Below are positions 25,766 to 35,112 of a stretch of 64,000 nucleotides of DNA, in pieces; the first letter of the stretch is position 1; the number at the start of each line of letters is the position of its first letter. The notes beneath the pieces were generated by a model. That model made no database searches, had not been told where the DNA came from, and saw only the letters and a program-made list of their open reading frames with translations. This stretch comes from Gemmata palustris. GTDB lineage: Bacteria; Planctomycetota; Planctomycetia; Gemmatales; Gemmataceae. Where the stretch lies: assembly GCF_017939745.1 (NCBI RefSeq), contig NZ_JAGKQQ010000001.1, forward strand, positions 4,588,001 to 4,652,000, written 5' to 3'. The position numbers and the translations under genes are program-made.

Positions 25766-28700
25766 ATGCGCGTTCGCAGTTGGCTTATCCGCGGGTTGAT
25801 CCTCGCCGGGATCGCGGCTCTCGCCGCGCTCGCGTGGGTCGCCAGTTCGTGGGTCAGCCCGGAACGGGTGCGCGAGAAGGTCATCGCCACACTTTCCGAG
25901 CAGTTCGAGGACGTGGACGTTCACGTCGGCTCCGCCCGCATGCGCATCCTCGGCGGCATCGCCGTGAGCGACTTGCGCCTCACGCGCCGCGGCGACCCGC
26001 CCGGCCAGCCGTTCCTCGTGGTGCCCGACGCGGTCCTGATCCACGACAAGGAGCAGTTGAACCGCGGGCGCCTCGTGATCCGCAAGGTGGAGCTGGAGAA
26101 CCCGACGATCCGCATCGAGCGGTCCGCGGACGGGAAGTGGAACGTCGCCGAGATCCTGAAACCCGGCCCCGCCGACAAGCCGGTTCCGACCTTCCAGGTG
26201 CGGGGCGCGACCGCGATCGTCATCGATCACTCCGCCGCCGGGTTCCCCCCGACCACGTTTACCAACGTGCAAGGGATGCTCCTCAACGACCCGCTCCCGG
26301 CGCTCACCGTGCAGGCCACGGCGACCGCAAAACAGTACGGCCCCGTTACCGTTCGCGGGCGCCTGAACCGGATCAACAACCACCTGGCGCTCTCGGTCGA
26401 ACTGGCCGAGTTCCCGGTCGGCGCCGCGGCCGTTTCGACCGCCCAGCGGTTCGCCCCGGAAGTGGCCCCGCACCTGGCGAAGCTCAGCGCGGTCGCCAAC
26501 GTGAAGGCCGACCTCAATTTCGCGCCGGAATCGTCCCCGCAGTGGCGTCACGACGTGCGGTTCGACGTGAAGGGCGCGCGGTTCGAGCACCCCGATCTGC
26601 CGTGGCCGATCGAGAAGATCGCCGCCACCGTGCGCAGCGTGGACGGGCGCGTGAGGGTCGAGAACGCGACCGCGGAGGTCGGTCCGGCGAAACTCAGCGT
26701 GTCACTCGAAACGCGCGCCGATGCCCCCCCCGTTGCGCTCACGCCGCCCGGACCCAGTGCGACCGCGGGCGACGACCCGATGCGCCGGATCGAGGAGCGG
26801 CTCCAGCGGCTCGACGTGTCGGTAGCCGGCGTGCCGCTCGACGACGCCCTCTTCAACCGGCTCCCGGACAAGCTGAAGAAGGGGCGCCGAATGTTCTCCC
26901 CCACCGGTCAGGTGGACGCGGGGTACAAGTTCGTGCGCGAGGGGGCCGGGTGGAAGCGCGAGCTGGAGGTGCGCCCGAAACAGTCCGGGATGATCTACGA
27001 GAAGTTCCGCTACCCGGTGTCCGAGGTGCGCGGGCTGGTCAAGCGCACGACCACGCACACGGGGACCGAGACCACTGCCATCGATCTCATCGGTGTCGCC
27101 GCGGGCCAGTCGATTTCGGTCAAGGGGCAAATCACCGGGGACGGACCGGACCCCGAGCTCAGCCTGCGCGTCACGGGCACGAACGTTCCGGTGGACGAAA
27201 AACTGTTTGATGCCCTCCCGCCCAAGTACGCCGCGATCGTGCGCGAGTTCCGCGCCACCGGGCGCGGGGACTTCGTCGCCAAGGTCGTTCAGCGCGCGGG
27301 CGTGAACATGACCGAGAACGAGTTCAGCATTGACGTCAAAGACGGGAAGCTGAACTACACCGCCTTCCCGTACCCCCTGGAGAAGCTCAAGGGGCGGCTC
27401 GTGATCCACACCACTTCGACCGAGGACCGCACGCCCCCGGGCGCGCCGCGCCGCCCGCCGCCGGACCGCGACGAGATCATTTTTGACGACTTCACTGCGG
27501 TCCACGCCGGCGCACTGGTGCGGATGCATGGATCGAGGCGCCCGGTCCCGGACACCCCCGACCACAAACTCGTGATCCACGTCGGCGGGACCAACGTGCC
27601 GCTCGACGCCGACCTCCGCACCGCGCTCGGGGCGGTAAAAGCGGACAACGTCTGGGCCACGCTCGCGCCCACCGGGACCCTCACGTTCACGGCCGCCGTG
27701 GACGTGCTGGACCGCGGTCCGACCGCCGCGCGCCCCGATTTCGACCCGCCGCTGGACCCGGCTACCGACGCGAAGGTGACGTTCGCGTTCCGCGGCCCGA
27801 CCGTGACGCCGAAATTCTTCCCCTACGAACTGACCGAGATCGAGGGGTGGCTGGAGTACAAGAACAACCGCCTCGACGTGGCGCGCATGTCCGGGAGCCA
27901 CGGCGCGAGCCGCGTGAAACTCGACGCCGGCGACATCCGGTTCTACCCCGACGGCGCGGTCTGGGCGAACCTCGGCGGGATCGAAATGAAACCGTGCGTC
28001 GTGGACGAGGCGCTCAAGAAGGCGCTGCCCGGCAAGCTCGGCCCCGCGATCGACGAGTTGCAGTTTAGGGGCGGCGCGGAACTGCTGGTCAAGCACCTCG
28101 TGGTGAGCGTTCCGCCGGACGCGCGGGCACCGGGACCGCTCCCCGTCGCGCTCCTCCCCGAAGGGAAACGGCCCGCGCCCGACTCTTCCCTGAAAGTCGG
28201 TTCGAGCGCCAGTGTGGCGGAACCGCCCGACCCCGTTGTGTACTGGGACGCGGAACTGAAGCTGTTCGGCGCGGCGCTCGATACCGGTGTGGCGTGGGAG
28301 GACGCCTTCGGTTCGGTCGCGTGCCGCGGGCGCTACGAGGGTACGCACCTCGGGGCGGTTCGCGGTAACGTGTGGCTGGACCGCGCGCTCGTGGCGCGCC
28401 TGCCGGTCGCGGCGGCCCGGTGCCAGTTGCGCGCCGACCCGCAGGCGCCCGACCCGGCCCGGCCCGGCCAGCACCTGCCCACCACGCTCCAGTTCCTCAA
28501 TGTGTCCAGCGACCTGTTCAGCGGCCGGCTCATCGGCGAGGCCGCGGTCGTGCTCACGGAGGCACCCGGGTACATGGTGTGGCTCGCGGCGACCGACGTG
28601 AACCTGGAAAAAGCGGCCCGCCACTACAATCTCGGCTCCGACGCCGACCTCAAGGGGATCGCACAAGCCCGGCTCCTACTGGGCAACAAACTGGACCCCA

Positions 28701-29176
28701 AGACGGGCCGACTGGTCGTTGACGGAGAGGGCACGCTCGATGTGCCCACCGGTCGCATGTACAACCTGCCGGTCCTGCTCGATTTGATGAAGGTGTTCCG
28801 CGGGTCGGTGCCGGACAAGACCGCCTTCGAGCAGGCGCACGTGTCGTTCCACGTGCGGGGTGATCGGATCCGGGTCGATCAGCTTGACCTGATCGGGAAG
28901 GCCATCTGCCTCGGTGGATCGGGCGAGCTCGACACCAGCGGGGACTACGTGAAGTTCGAGTTCTACGTGATCTGGTCGCAACTGTTGAAGCAGATGATTA
29001 ACACGCCGGTGGGCGAACTGAACAAGTTCCTGAGCAAGAACCTGTTTACGATCAAGATGGTGCGGGAGAACGGCAAACTGAAATACAGCCCGGAACCGGT
29101 GCCGCTCGTGACGGAGCCGACGAAGGCTATTCTCGACCGATTGAAGCGCGGCGCCGGGTGGTTAATGGGAAAGTAG
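25766..29176 (+). CDS. AsmA-like large envelope protein
   Basis: 1136 residues. An N-terminal anchor (VRSWLIRGLILAGIAALAAL) is followed by VREKVIATLSEQFEDVDVHV and ARMRILGGIAVSDLRLTRRG, the start typical of AsmA/YhdP/TamB relatives. The body is a long series of repetitive beta strands, including several internal repeats around NVPVDEKLFDALPPKYAAIV and NVPLDADLRTAL. The C-terminal part (LDVPTGRMYNLPVLLDLMKV, FEQAHVSFHVRGDRIRVDQL) matches AsmA C-terminal domains. Such proteins form hydrophobic grooves that bridge the periplasm and carry lipids. The next gene, 160 bases on, is an LptF/LptG permease, which supports a lipid or glycolipid transport role. Confidence 0.85.
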   Translation: MRVRSWLIRGLILAGIAALAALAWVASSWVSPERVREKVIATLSEQFEDVDVHVGSARMRILGGIAVSDLRLTRRGDPPGQPFLVVPDAVLIHDKEQLNRGRLVIRKVELENPTIRIERSADGKWNVAEILKPGPADKPVPTFQVRGATAIVIDHSAAGFPPTTFTNVQGMLLNDPLPALTVQATATAKQYGPVTVRGRLNRINNHLALSVELAEFPVGAAAVSTAQRFAPEVAPHLAKLSAVANVKADLNFAPESSPQWRHDVRFDVKGARFEHPDLPWPIEKIAATVRSVDGRVRVENATAEVGPAKLSVSLETRADAPPVALTPPGPSATAGDDPMRRIEERLQRLDVSVAGVPLDDALFNRLPDKLKKGRRMFSPTGQVDAGYKFVREGAGWKRELEVRPKQSGMIYEKFRYPVSEVRGLVKRTTTHTGTETTAIDLIGVAAGQSISVKGQITGDGPDPELSLRVTGTNVPVDEKLFDALPPKYAAIVREFRATGRGDFVAKVVQRAGVNMTENEFSIDVKDGKLNYTAFPYPLEKLKGRLVIHTTSTEDRTPPGAPRRPPPDRDEIIFDDFTAVHAGALVRMHGSRRPVPDTPDHKLVIHVGGTNVPLDADLRTALGAVKADNVWATLAPTGTLTFTAAVDVLDRGPTAARPDFDPPLDPATDAKVTFAFRGPTVTPKFFPYELTEIEGWLEYKNNRLDVARMSGSHGASRVKLDAGDIRFYPDGAVWANLGGIEMKPCVVDEALKKALPGKLGPAIDELQFRGGAELLVKHLVVSVPPDARAPGPLPVALLPEGKRPAPDSSLKVGSSASVAEPPDPVVYWDAELKLFGAALDTGVAWEDAFGSVACRGRYEGTHLGAVRGNVWLDRALVARLPVAAARCQLRADPQAPDPARPGQHLPTTLQFLNVSSDLFSGRLIGEAAVVLTEAPGYMVWLAATDVNLEKAARHYNLGSDADLKGIAQARLLLGNKLDPKTGRLVVDGEGTLDVPTGRMYNLPVLLDLMKVFRGSVPDKTAFEQAHVSFHVRGDRIRVDQLDLIGKAICLGGSGELDTSGDYVKFEFYVIWSQLLKQMINTPVGELNKFLSKNLFTIKMVRENGKLKYSPEPVPLVTEPTKAILDRLKRGAGWLMGK

Positions 29177-29223
29177 TTCGAGAAGGTGCGTGCGGGAGCA
29201 CGAGTGAAATACCCAATGCGAGC

Positions 29224-29280
29224 GGCGCGGCGTAAGCCCGCCAGTAATGGCTAAAACCACCGGCGGGCTTGCGCCGCGCC
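29224..29280. terminator. Hairpin between the AsmA-like and LptF/G-like genes
   Basis: A 19-bp stem (29224-29242 with 29262-29280, one G-T) has a 19-nt loop and no T-run. It lies between two co-directional genes, so it may attenuate rather than end transcription. Confidence 0.5.
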
Positions 29281-29338
29281 ACGAGCAGAAAACGCGCGTT
29301 TTCAACGCTGTAACACGGTCACAGTTTGAGGAGGCGGT

Positions 29339-30559
29339 GTGCTAGGCAGTACCCTGAACCGGATGATCTTCTGGGAACTGGTGCGGGTGTTCCTGCTCTC
29401 GCTCGGCTCCCTCACCGGTTTGGTTCTGGTCGTCGTGGCGGTCCAGCAGGCGTCGCAGCTCGGGCTGTCGCTGGCCCAGTTGGTCCGCGCGATGCCGCTC
29501 CTCGTGCCGAGCATCCTGCCGATCGCGATCCCCGCGACGACTCTGTTCGCGGCGTGCGTCGTGTACGGGCGCCTGGCGCACGACAACGAGGTCGTCGCGC
29601 TCAAAGCGGCCGGGGTCCACCTGTTCGGGATCGTGAAGCCGACCGTGGCGCTCGGCGTGCTCACCACCGGCACCACCGCGGCGCTGTACCACACCACGAT
29701 CCCGCGCACCCAGCAGATGTTCTACGGGCAGATCCTCTCGGACCCGGAAGAGGTGCTCTACAACTCGCTCCGCCGGGACCGGTGCCTGCGGCACCCGAGC
29801 CTCCCCTACGTGCTGTACGTGCGCGACGTGCAGGGTCGGCGCCTCATCGACGTGGTCATCAAGCGGCGGGTGAAAGACCCGAGGCCCGGCGCCAGCCCCT
29901 ACGATTTCGTGGCGCGCATGCACGAGGCCCAGCTCCAGGTGGACGCGGACAACGGTACGATGTCGATCGTGCCGGACCGGTTCGTCATCGACGGGAAGAC
30001 CGCGGTCGGGGGCAGCACGAGCAGCGGCGAGTTCAAAATGGACCTGCCCGACTCGGTAAGCGGTAAGGAAGCCCGGCTGCGCATCAGCGCGCTGACGTGG
30101 GACGAGTTGCCGGACCGGATCGCGGGCATGCGGGCCGAGCGCGACGTGCTCGTGGCCCAGCGGGACGCGCACCAAGTCGAGGTCGAGCGCTCCTCCGACA
30201 TCAACGTCCGCACGAACGGGCAGGCCGAACTGCGGGGCTTCAAGTTTGGGATCGACGCGAAGACCCGGCAGGTCCGCAACCTGGAAGCGGAGGTGTACGC
30301 CCGGCCCGCACTGGCGGTGAGCTGCCTCGTGTTCGCGCTCATCGGGTGCCCGGTCGGTATTTGGGCCAACCGGTCCGACTACCTCAGCACGTTCGTCGTG
30401 TGCTTCATCCCCACGCTGCTCGTCTACTACCCGCTGCTCCTGGCCGGGTCCGACATGGGCAAAACGGGGAAAGTACCGCTCTGGCTCGGGTGCTGGGCCG
30501 CCGACATCGTGATGGGGGCCGTCGGCCTGCTGCTGATGTGGCGGTTGCTGAGGAGGTAG
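29339..30559 (+). CDS. LptF/LptG-family permease
   Basis: 406 residues from a GTG at 29339 with GAGGAGG just upstream. It has the YjgP/YjgQ layout: an N-terminal membrane part (MIFWELVRVFLLSLGSLTGL, then PLLVPSILPIAIPATTLFAA with CVVYGRLAHDNEVVALKAAG), a central periplasmic jelly-roll domain, and C-terminal segments (LAVSCLVFALIGCPVGIWAN and others). In Gram-negative bacteria LptF and LptG form a heterodimer with the ATPase LptB and lift LPS from the inner membrane. Only one permease gene is here and no lptB is adjacent, so it may act as a homodimer or with a partner encoded elsewhere. Pairing with the upstream AsmA-like protein suggests a lipid export route. Confidence 0.88.
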   Translation: MLGSTLNRMIFWELVRVFLLSLGSLTGLVLVVVAVQQASQLGLSLAQLVRAMPLLVPSILPIAIPATTLFAACVVYGRLAHDNEVVALKAAGVHLFGIVKPTVALGVLTTGTTAALYHTTIPRTQQMFYGQILSDPEEVLYNSLRRDRCLRHPSLPYVLYVRDVQGRRLIDVVIKRRVKDPRPGASPYDFVARMHEAQLQVDADNGTMSIVPDRFVIDGKTAVGGSTSSGEFKMDLPDSVSGKEARLRISALTWDELPDRIAGMRAERDVLVAQRDAHQVEVERSSDINVRTNGQAELRGFKFGIDAKTRQVRNLEAEVYARPALAVSCLVFALIGCPVGIWANRSDYLSTFVVCFIPTLLVYYPLLLAGSDMGKTGKVPLWLGCWAADIVMGAVGLLLMWRLLRR

Positions 30560-30574
30560 TTGCCAGAGTTCCAA

Positions 30575-30619
30575 AACACTCGCGGTTCGCCTGGAGCCTC
30601 TTGGCGAACCGCAAGTGTT
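30575..30619. terminator. Hairpin after the LptF/G-like gene
   Basis: A 17-bp stem (30575-30591 with 30603-30619, one G-T) with an 11-nt loop lies between convergent genes. Its inner bases match the hairpin at 24373. Confidence 0.6.
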
Positions 30620-30660
30620 AACGAGCGGGTGGAGTTGCACAACGACTGGAACTATCGGAT

Positions 30661-31035
30661 TTATTTCGCCGAGATCAACTCGACCTCGAAGATGAGAACG
30701 GAGTTCGGCGGAATGTCGCGCCCGGCGCCGGCGGCCCCGTAACCGAGTACGGCGGGGATCTTGAGCCGGCGCAGGCCGCCCGGCTTCATTCCGGGAATCC
30801 CTTCCTGCCAACCCTTAATGACCTGGTTGAGCGAGAACGAGATCGTCTGCCCGCGGGCCACGCTGCTGTCGAACATTTTGCCGTTCGTGAGCCACCCGGT
30901 GTAGTGAACGGTGACGGTGGCGCCGGGCTTGACGGCGTCGCCCTCGCCCACCTTCGCGTCCCACACTTCCAACCCGGACGCTTGCTTCGTCCACTCGTCG
31001 GCGTCCACTTGCGGCATCGGGGGTACTTCTGGCAT
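30661..31035 (-). CDS. FKBP-type peptidyl-prolyl isomerase
   Basis: 124 residues, no signal peptide. One complete FKBP domain: GATVTVHYTGWLTNGKMFDS, FSLNQVIKGWQEGIPGMKPG and a late PPNSVLIFEVELISA. These supply the hydrophobic pocket residues of the family (Tyr, Phe-Asp, Trp, Phe). It catalyses cis-trans isomerisation of prolyl bonds and probably assists folding in the cytoplasm. The ATG at 31035 has AGGAGA upstream. It is downstream of mfd on the same strand but separate (about 155 bases). Confidence 0.94.
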   Translation of the reverse strand: MPEVPPMPQVDADEWTKQASGLEVWDAKVGEGDAVKPGATVTVHYTGWLTNGKMFDSSVARGQTISFSLNQVIKGWQEGIPGMKPGGLRRLKIPAVLGYGAAGAGRDIPPNSVLIFEVELISAK

Positions 31036-31191
31036 CGGTGTTCTCCTGGGGAGGGCGCGGGTTCCCGCGAAACGGGCGGGAGATAACTTACGTAGCCCGG
31101 TTGCTCCGACGAGGGTTCGGACCCTCTTAAATCGTTTCTGTGAAGCACTTTTGGTGCCTGTTCTGCGTCACACAATCCAAGGAATCTGGTC

Positions 31192-34100
31192 TCACGCCCC
31201 GGCGGTTTGTGTCGGCTTCAGCACGCTCAACAGCAGCTTGTACAACCCTTCGGGATTATCCGCGTCGCCCGCGGTGAGACGCAGGTAGATGCTTTTCTCA
31301 TCCACAATTTTGAGCCGCCCCTTGCTGGCGGCAACGAGCTGCTTGGCGCGGTCCGCGTTGCGGTACGTGAACACCAGATTGTGATCGTGGCGGTGAACGC
31401 TCGCGACCTGCCATTTCACGCACAGGAGCCGAATTTCGGTCGTGCGGAGTAGCCACTCGACCGGGTCCGGGTGGGGGCCGTAGCGGTCGCGGAGTTCCTG
31501 CCGGAAGTCCGCGAGCTTCGCCGGGTCGCGGAGCCGCGCGAGCCGCCGGTACACCTCGATGCGCAACTTCTGCCCCGGAACGTAGTCGCGCGGCAAGTAC
31601 GCGGGCCACGGCAAATCGACCGTGACTTCTACCGAGACCTTTGGCGCCTGTTGCTTGAGCGCCCGCACCGCGTTCTCGAGGAGCTGGCAGTACAGTTCGT
31701 AGCCGATGGCCGCGATGTGCCCGCTCTGCTCCGCCCCCAGAATGTTCCCGGCCCCGCGGATCTCTAAGTCGCGCATCGCGATCTTGAAGCCCGCGCCCAA
31801 CTCGGTGAACTCTTCGATCGCCTTCAACCGGCGCTGGGCCGTCGGGTTCAGCAGCTTCAGCGGGTTCACAATGAGGTACGCATACGAGCGGTGCTTCGAC
31901 CGCCCGACGCGGCCGCGCAGTTGGTGCAGGTCCGCAAGCCCGTGCATGTCCGCGTCGTTGATGAAGATGGTGTTCGCGTTGGGGATGTCGAGCCCGCTCT
32001 CGATGATCGTGGTCGCGACCAGGATGTCGGCGTCCTTGCGCACGAAGCCCACCATCGCTTTTTCGAGGTCGTGCGCGTCCATCTGCCCGTGCCCGACGGT
32101 CACCTTCGCTTCCGGGACCAAGATCCGCACTTTCGTCGCGATGTCGAAGATGTCCTGCACGCGGTTGTGAACGAAGTACACCTGTCCGCCGCGGTTCATT
32201 TCTCGCAGGATCGCGTTGCGAATGAGCTTGTCGTCCCAGCGCGTGATGTGCGTTTCCACGGGTTGGCGGTCCGCGGGGGGCGTTTCGAGGTTGCTGATTT
32301 CGCGGATGCCGAGCAGCGAGGCGTGCAGCGTGCGCGGAATGGGCGTCGCGGTCATTGTGAGCACGTCCACCATCGCGCGCAGGTGCTTGAGGCGCTCCTT
32401 GTGTTCGACCCCGAACCGCTGCTCCTCATCAATCACGACCAGACCCAAGTCTTTGAATTTCACGTCCTTCGAGAGCAACCGGTGCGTGCCGACGATCACG
32501 TCCACCTCGCCGGTCGCGAGCTTCTTCAGCGTCTCTTTCTGTTTGGCCCCACCCCTAAAACGATTCACCACATCGACGATGAACGGGTACTCGGCGAACC
32601 GCTGCGTGAACGTGCGGTAGTGCTGCTCCGCGAGTACCGTTGTGGGTACGAGGATCGCGACCTGCTTGCCGCTATCGACCGTCTTGAACGCGGCCCGGAT
32701 CGCGACCTCGGTTTTGCCGTACCCGACGTCGCCGCAAATGAGCCGGTCCATTGGCTTCGTTTTTTCCAGGTCGCCTTTCACCTCGGAGATGGCGGAAAGT
32801 TGGTCCGGCGTTTCCTGGTACGGGAACGCGGCCTCGAACTCCTTCTGCCAGTCGGAATCGGGCGGGAACTGGTGCCCCGGAACGGCTTGCCGGACGGCCT
32901 GGATGTTAATCATCTCGGCCGCCATGTCGCGCACGGCTTCGGCGACTTTTTCCTTCTTGCGCCCCCACGCCGTCCCGCCGGGCTTGCTCAGCGCCGGTTC
33001 CGTCTGCGACCCGCCCACGTACTTCTGCACGAGGTCGATGCGCGTGGCCGGAACATAGAGGAACATCCCGTCGCGGAACTCGAGCACGAGGTGCTCTTCC
33101 GTCGCGGGACCGGCTCGGGACTCGGCCCTTCGGGACGAACTTAGCTCGGCGCTCTCTTCACCGAACTCGGTGTCCTGCCCCCGGGCCTTTTCGAGCATGT
33201 GCATCCCACGGAACCGGGCGATCCCGTGGGCGACGTGGACGACGTAATCCCCGTCGTTGAGGTCGAGGAACGAGTCGATCGCGCGCGACTCGATTTGTCG
33301 GCTGGAGCGCGTTTGAGCCTTCACGCCGGGCGGTAGCAGATCCTTGTGGAAGATCTCGTGGCTACCGAGAACGATGGTCCCGCTCTCGACCAGACGGAAC
33401 CCGCCGCGGACGTGGCCCGTCACGAGCTGGAGCCGGTGCGACTCCGCGAGCTTGCCCGCCTTCAGCACCTCCGTGAGCCGGTGGACCTCCGCCTCGCTCT
33501 GGCACGCGATCAGCACGCGCGCGGACGAGTTGTGGGCGATCGAATCGAGTTCGTCGCGCACCCGATGCACGCTACCACTGAATCGGTTCACCGACTCGAC
33601 GCGCAGGTGAACGGACGCCTCCACACTGGGCCGCGGCAGCGCAGAGAGAACTACACTGGGCAGCTTCATCAACTGTGCGAACGCCTGTTCCGGCGAGTGC
33701 AGCCCATCCGTCGTTGCGACGCGCTCGTGGAAGTGCTTGGCCTGCTCCTTCAGTTCACGCGGTTCGACGAGTACGACCCACGAATCGGGCGGGAGGTAGT
33801 CCGCAAGGTGCCCGCGGGGACGGCTCCGGGAAGAACCTAACCCCCCAACCCCCTTCCCTAAGAAGGAAGGGGGAGCAGAACCGTCTTCGGTTTTAAGCCC
33901 CTCTCCGCTTAGGGGAGGGGTTGGGGAGGGGTCGTTTTCTATTCCCAACAGTACGACGCTGTTCTTCTTCTCCAGGCTCCGCTGCGAACCGGCCGCGAAG
34001 CTGCGGATCGATTCTACTTCGTCGCCGAAGAACTCGAACCGGTACGGGTCGGGCGCATCCGGCGGGTAGACGTCGCAGATCCCCCCGCGGCGGCTGAACT

Positions 34101-34653
34101 CGCCCGGGTACTCGACCGCGTCCACGCGCTTGTAGCCGCTCGTGACCAGCCACTCCGCCAGTTCGCTCGGCTCCACGATCTCGTTTACGGTGATCGTGCG
34201 CCCCCGCGCGGCCAGGTCCGCACGTTCGGGCGCCGGCTGGCACACCGACGCGACGCCGCAGACGACGATTTTGGGCGCGCTCGACATGAGTTGTTGGAGC
34301 AACCGCAAGCGCGAAGTCGTGGTTGGGTCGAGCTTCCCCTTGTTGGAAGCCACCGGCCACGATTCCCACGCCTCGAACACCGCGGGCCGCGTGCCCGTGA
34401 ACGACGCGATGTCTTCCCGCCAGGGTTCGACGTCGGTAGGGTTGGGAACCACCACGAGCAGTGTGCCGGGCGCTTCGGTCGCGAGGGTGGCGGCCGCGAG
34501 CGCCGCGGACGACCCCCAGGCGCCGTCCACGGTTCCGCTCCGTCCCGAGACGAGCGCGGCGCGCAGTTCAGCCCACCCCTCCGTCTTTTCCAGGAGGCCG
34601 GGTAGAGCGCGTAAACCGGCATCCGCCGGCGCTGCGGGGGCCGCCGTCGTCAT
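31192..34653 (-). CDS. mfd: Transcription-repair coupling factor Mfd
   Basis: 1153 residues, the full family length. Mfd removes RNA polymerase stalled at DNA lesions and recruits UvrA. Visible parts are the N-terminal UvrB-like region (GTLLVVVPNPTDVEPWREDI, then a degenerate helicase), the RNA-polymerase-interacting domain (LNDGDYVVHVAHGIARFRGM), and the RecG-like translocase with CGDVGYGKTEVAIRAAFKTV (Walker A), VIDEEQRFGVEHKERLKHLR (DEEQ box), TATPIPRTLH and RVGRSKHRSYAYL. A C-terminal UvrA-binding-type domain follows. Two low-complexity insertions interrupt conserved parts (about 33838-33945 and 33100-33160), in frame. The gene is otherwise intact. Confidence 0.96.
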   Translation of the reverse strand: MTTAAPAAPADAGLRALPGLLEKTEGWAELRAALVSGRSGTVDGAWGSSAALAAATLATEAPGTLLVVVPNPTDVEPWREDIASFTGTRPAVFEAWESWPVASNKGKLDPTTTSRLRLLQQLMSSAPKIVVCGVASVCQPAPERADLAARGRTITVNEIVEPSELAEWLVTSGYKRVDAVEYPGEFSRRGGICDVYPPDAPDPYRFEFFGDEVESIRSFAAGSQRSLEKKNSVVLLGIENDPSPTPPLSGEGLKTEDGSAPPSFLGKGVGGLGSSRSRPRGHLADYLPPDSWVVLVEPRELKEQAKHFHERVATTDGLHSPEQAFAQLMKLPSVVLSALPRPSVEASVHLRVESVNRFSGSVHRVRDELDSIAHNSSARVLIACQSEAEVHRLTEVLKAGKLAESHRLQLVTGHVRGGFRLVESGTIVLGSHEIFHKDLLPPGVKAQTRSSRQIESRAIDSFLDLNDGDYVVHVAHGIARFRGMHMLEKARGQDTEFGEESAELSSSRRAESRAGPATEEHLVLEFRDGMFLYVPATRIDLVQKYVGGSQTEPALSKPGGTAWGRKKEKVAEAVRDMAAEMINIQAVRQAVPGHQFPPDSDWQKEFEAAFPYQETPDQLSAISEVKGDLEKTKPMDRLICGDVGYGKTEVAIRAAFKTVDSGKQVAILVPTTVLAEQHYRTFTQRFAEYPFIVDVVNRFRGGAKQKETLKKLATGEVDVIVGTHRLLSKDVKFKDLGLVVIDEEQRFGVEHKERLKHLRAMVDVLTMTATPIPRTLHASLLGIREISNLETPPADRQPVETHITRWDDKLIRNAILREMNRGGQVYFVHNRVQDIFDIATKVRILVPEAKVTVGHGQMDAHDLEKAMVGFVRKDADILVATTIIESGLDIPNANTIFINDADMHGLADLHQLRGRVGRSKHRSYAYLIVNPLKLLNPTAQRRLKAIEEFTELGAGFKIAMRDLEIRGAGNILGAEQSGHIAAIGYELYCQLLENAVRALKQQAPKVSVEVTVDLPWPAYLPRDYVPGQKLRIEVYRRLARLRDPAKLADFRQELRDRYGPHPDPVEWLLRTTEIRLLCVKWQVASVHRHDHNLVFTYRNADRAKQLVAASKGRLKIVDEKSIYLRLTAGDADNPEGLYKLLLSVLKPTQTAGA
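33838..33945. repeat. In-frame palindromic repeat inside mfd
   Basis: The stretch has C/G-run repeats on both strands (CCCCCAACCCC, GAAGGAAGGGGG, CCCCTCTCC and GGGGAGGGGTTGGGG) and encodes a Pro/Gly/Ser-rich insert (NDPSPTPPLSGEGLKTEDG then APPSFLGKGVGGLGSS) within the N-terminal domain. This type of self-complementary repeat is usually intergenic. Here it keeps the reading frame. Confidence 0.7.
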
Positions 34654-35112
34654 GAAATTCTCCTTGAACCGCCCATTCTATTACCGCACGGCAGCGACCC
34701 GTGAACAGCCCGACACCCCCGCCCGATTTCATGTGCGTAAGTGAAGGCTATCACCGTACTTGAAGGCAGTGGGCTTCAGTGGACGAAACACGCCCATTCC
34801 GCCAGAATTGCCGCAATTGGGCCGGGGAGTAATGTCGGTTAAATAGGGTTAATGGGTTGCCAAGAGTCGTTTCGAGTTGCATAAAAGTCCTGATCGCTGC
34901 CACCCTCCGAATGAGCCGAAAACTCGATCTCGGATCGATTCGCCCCAATCCGCGTGACTTAACGCGAGACGCGCGGGCCGGAATGCCGATCCCACTGACC
35001 ATCGAAAGGAGTTCGAGCACCTCTCCTCCTTGAACCGGCGCGTATCGCCGGCTTCAACCTACCCGCCCCACCACATTAGCTAATCCACACACGACACAAG
35101 GATGATGCCGCG
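34654..35112. other. Intergenic region upstream of mfd and the ABC ATPase
   Basis: About 460 bases between divergent genes, lower in GC than its surroundings. I see no convincing gene, RNA or repeat. Promoters for both neighbours presumably lie here. Confidence 0.5.

Noticed and set aside
34751-35020. Open frame of 89 codons upstream of mfd
   Set aside because: No ribosome-binding site, no recognisable motif, and it lies in an AT-richer promoter region.
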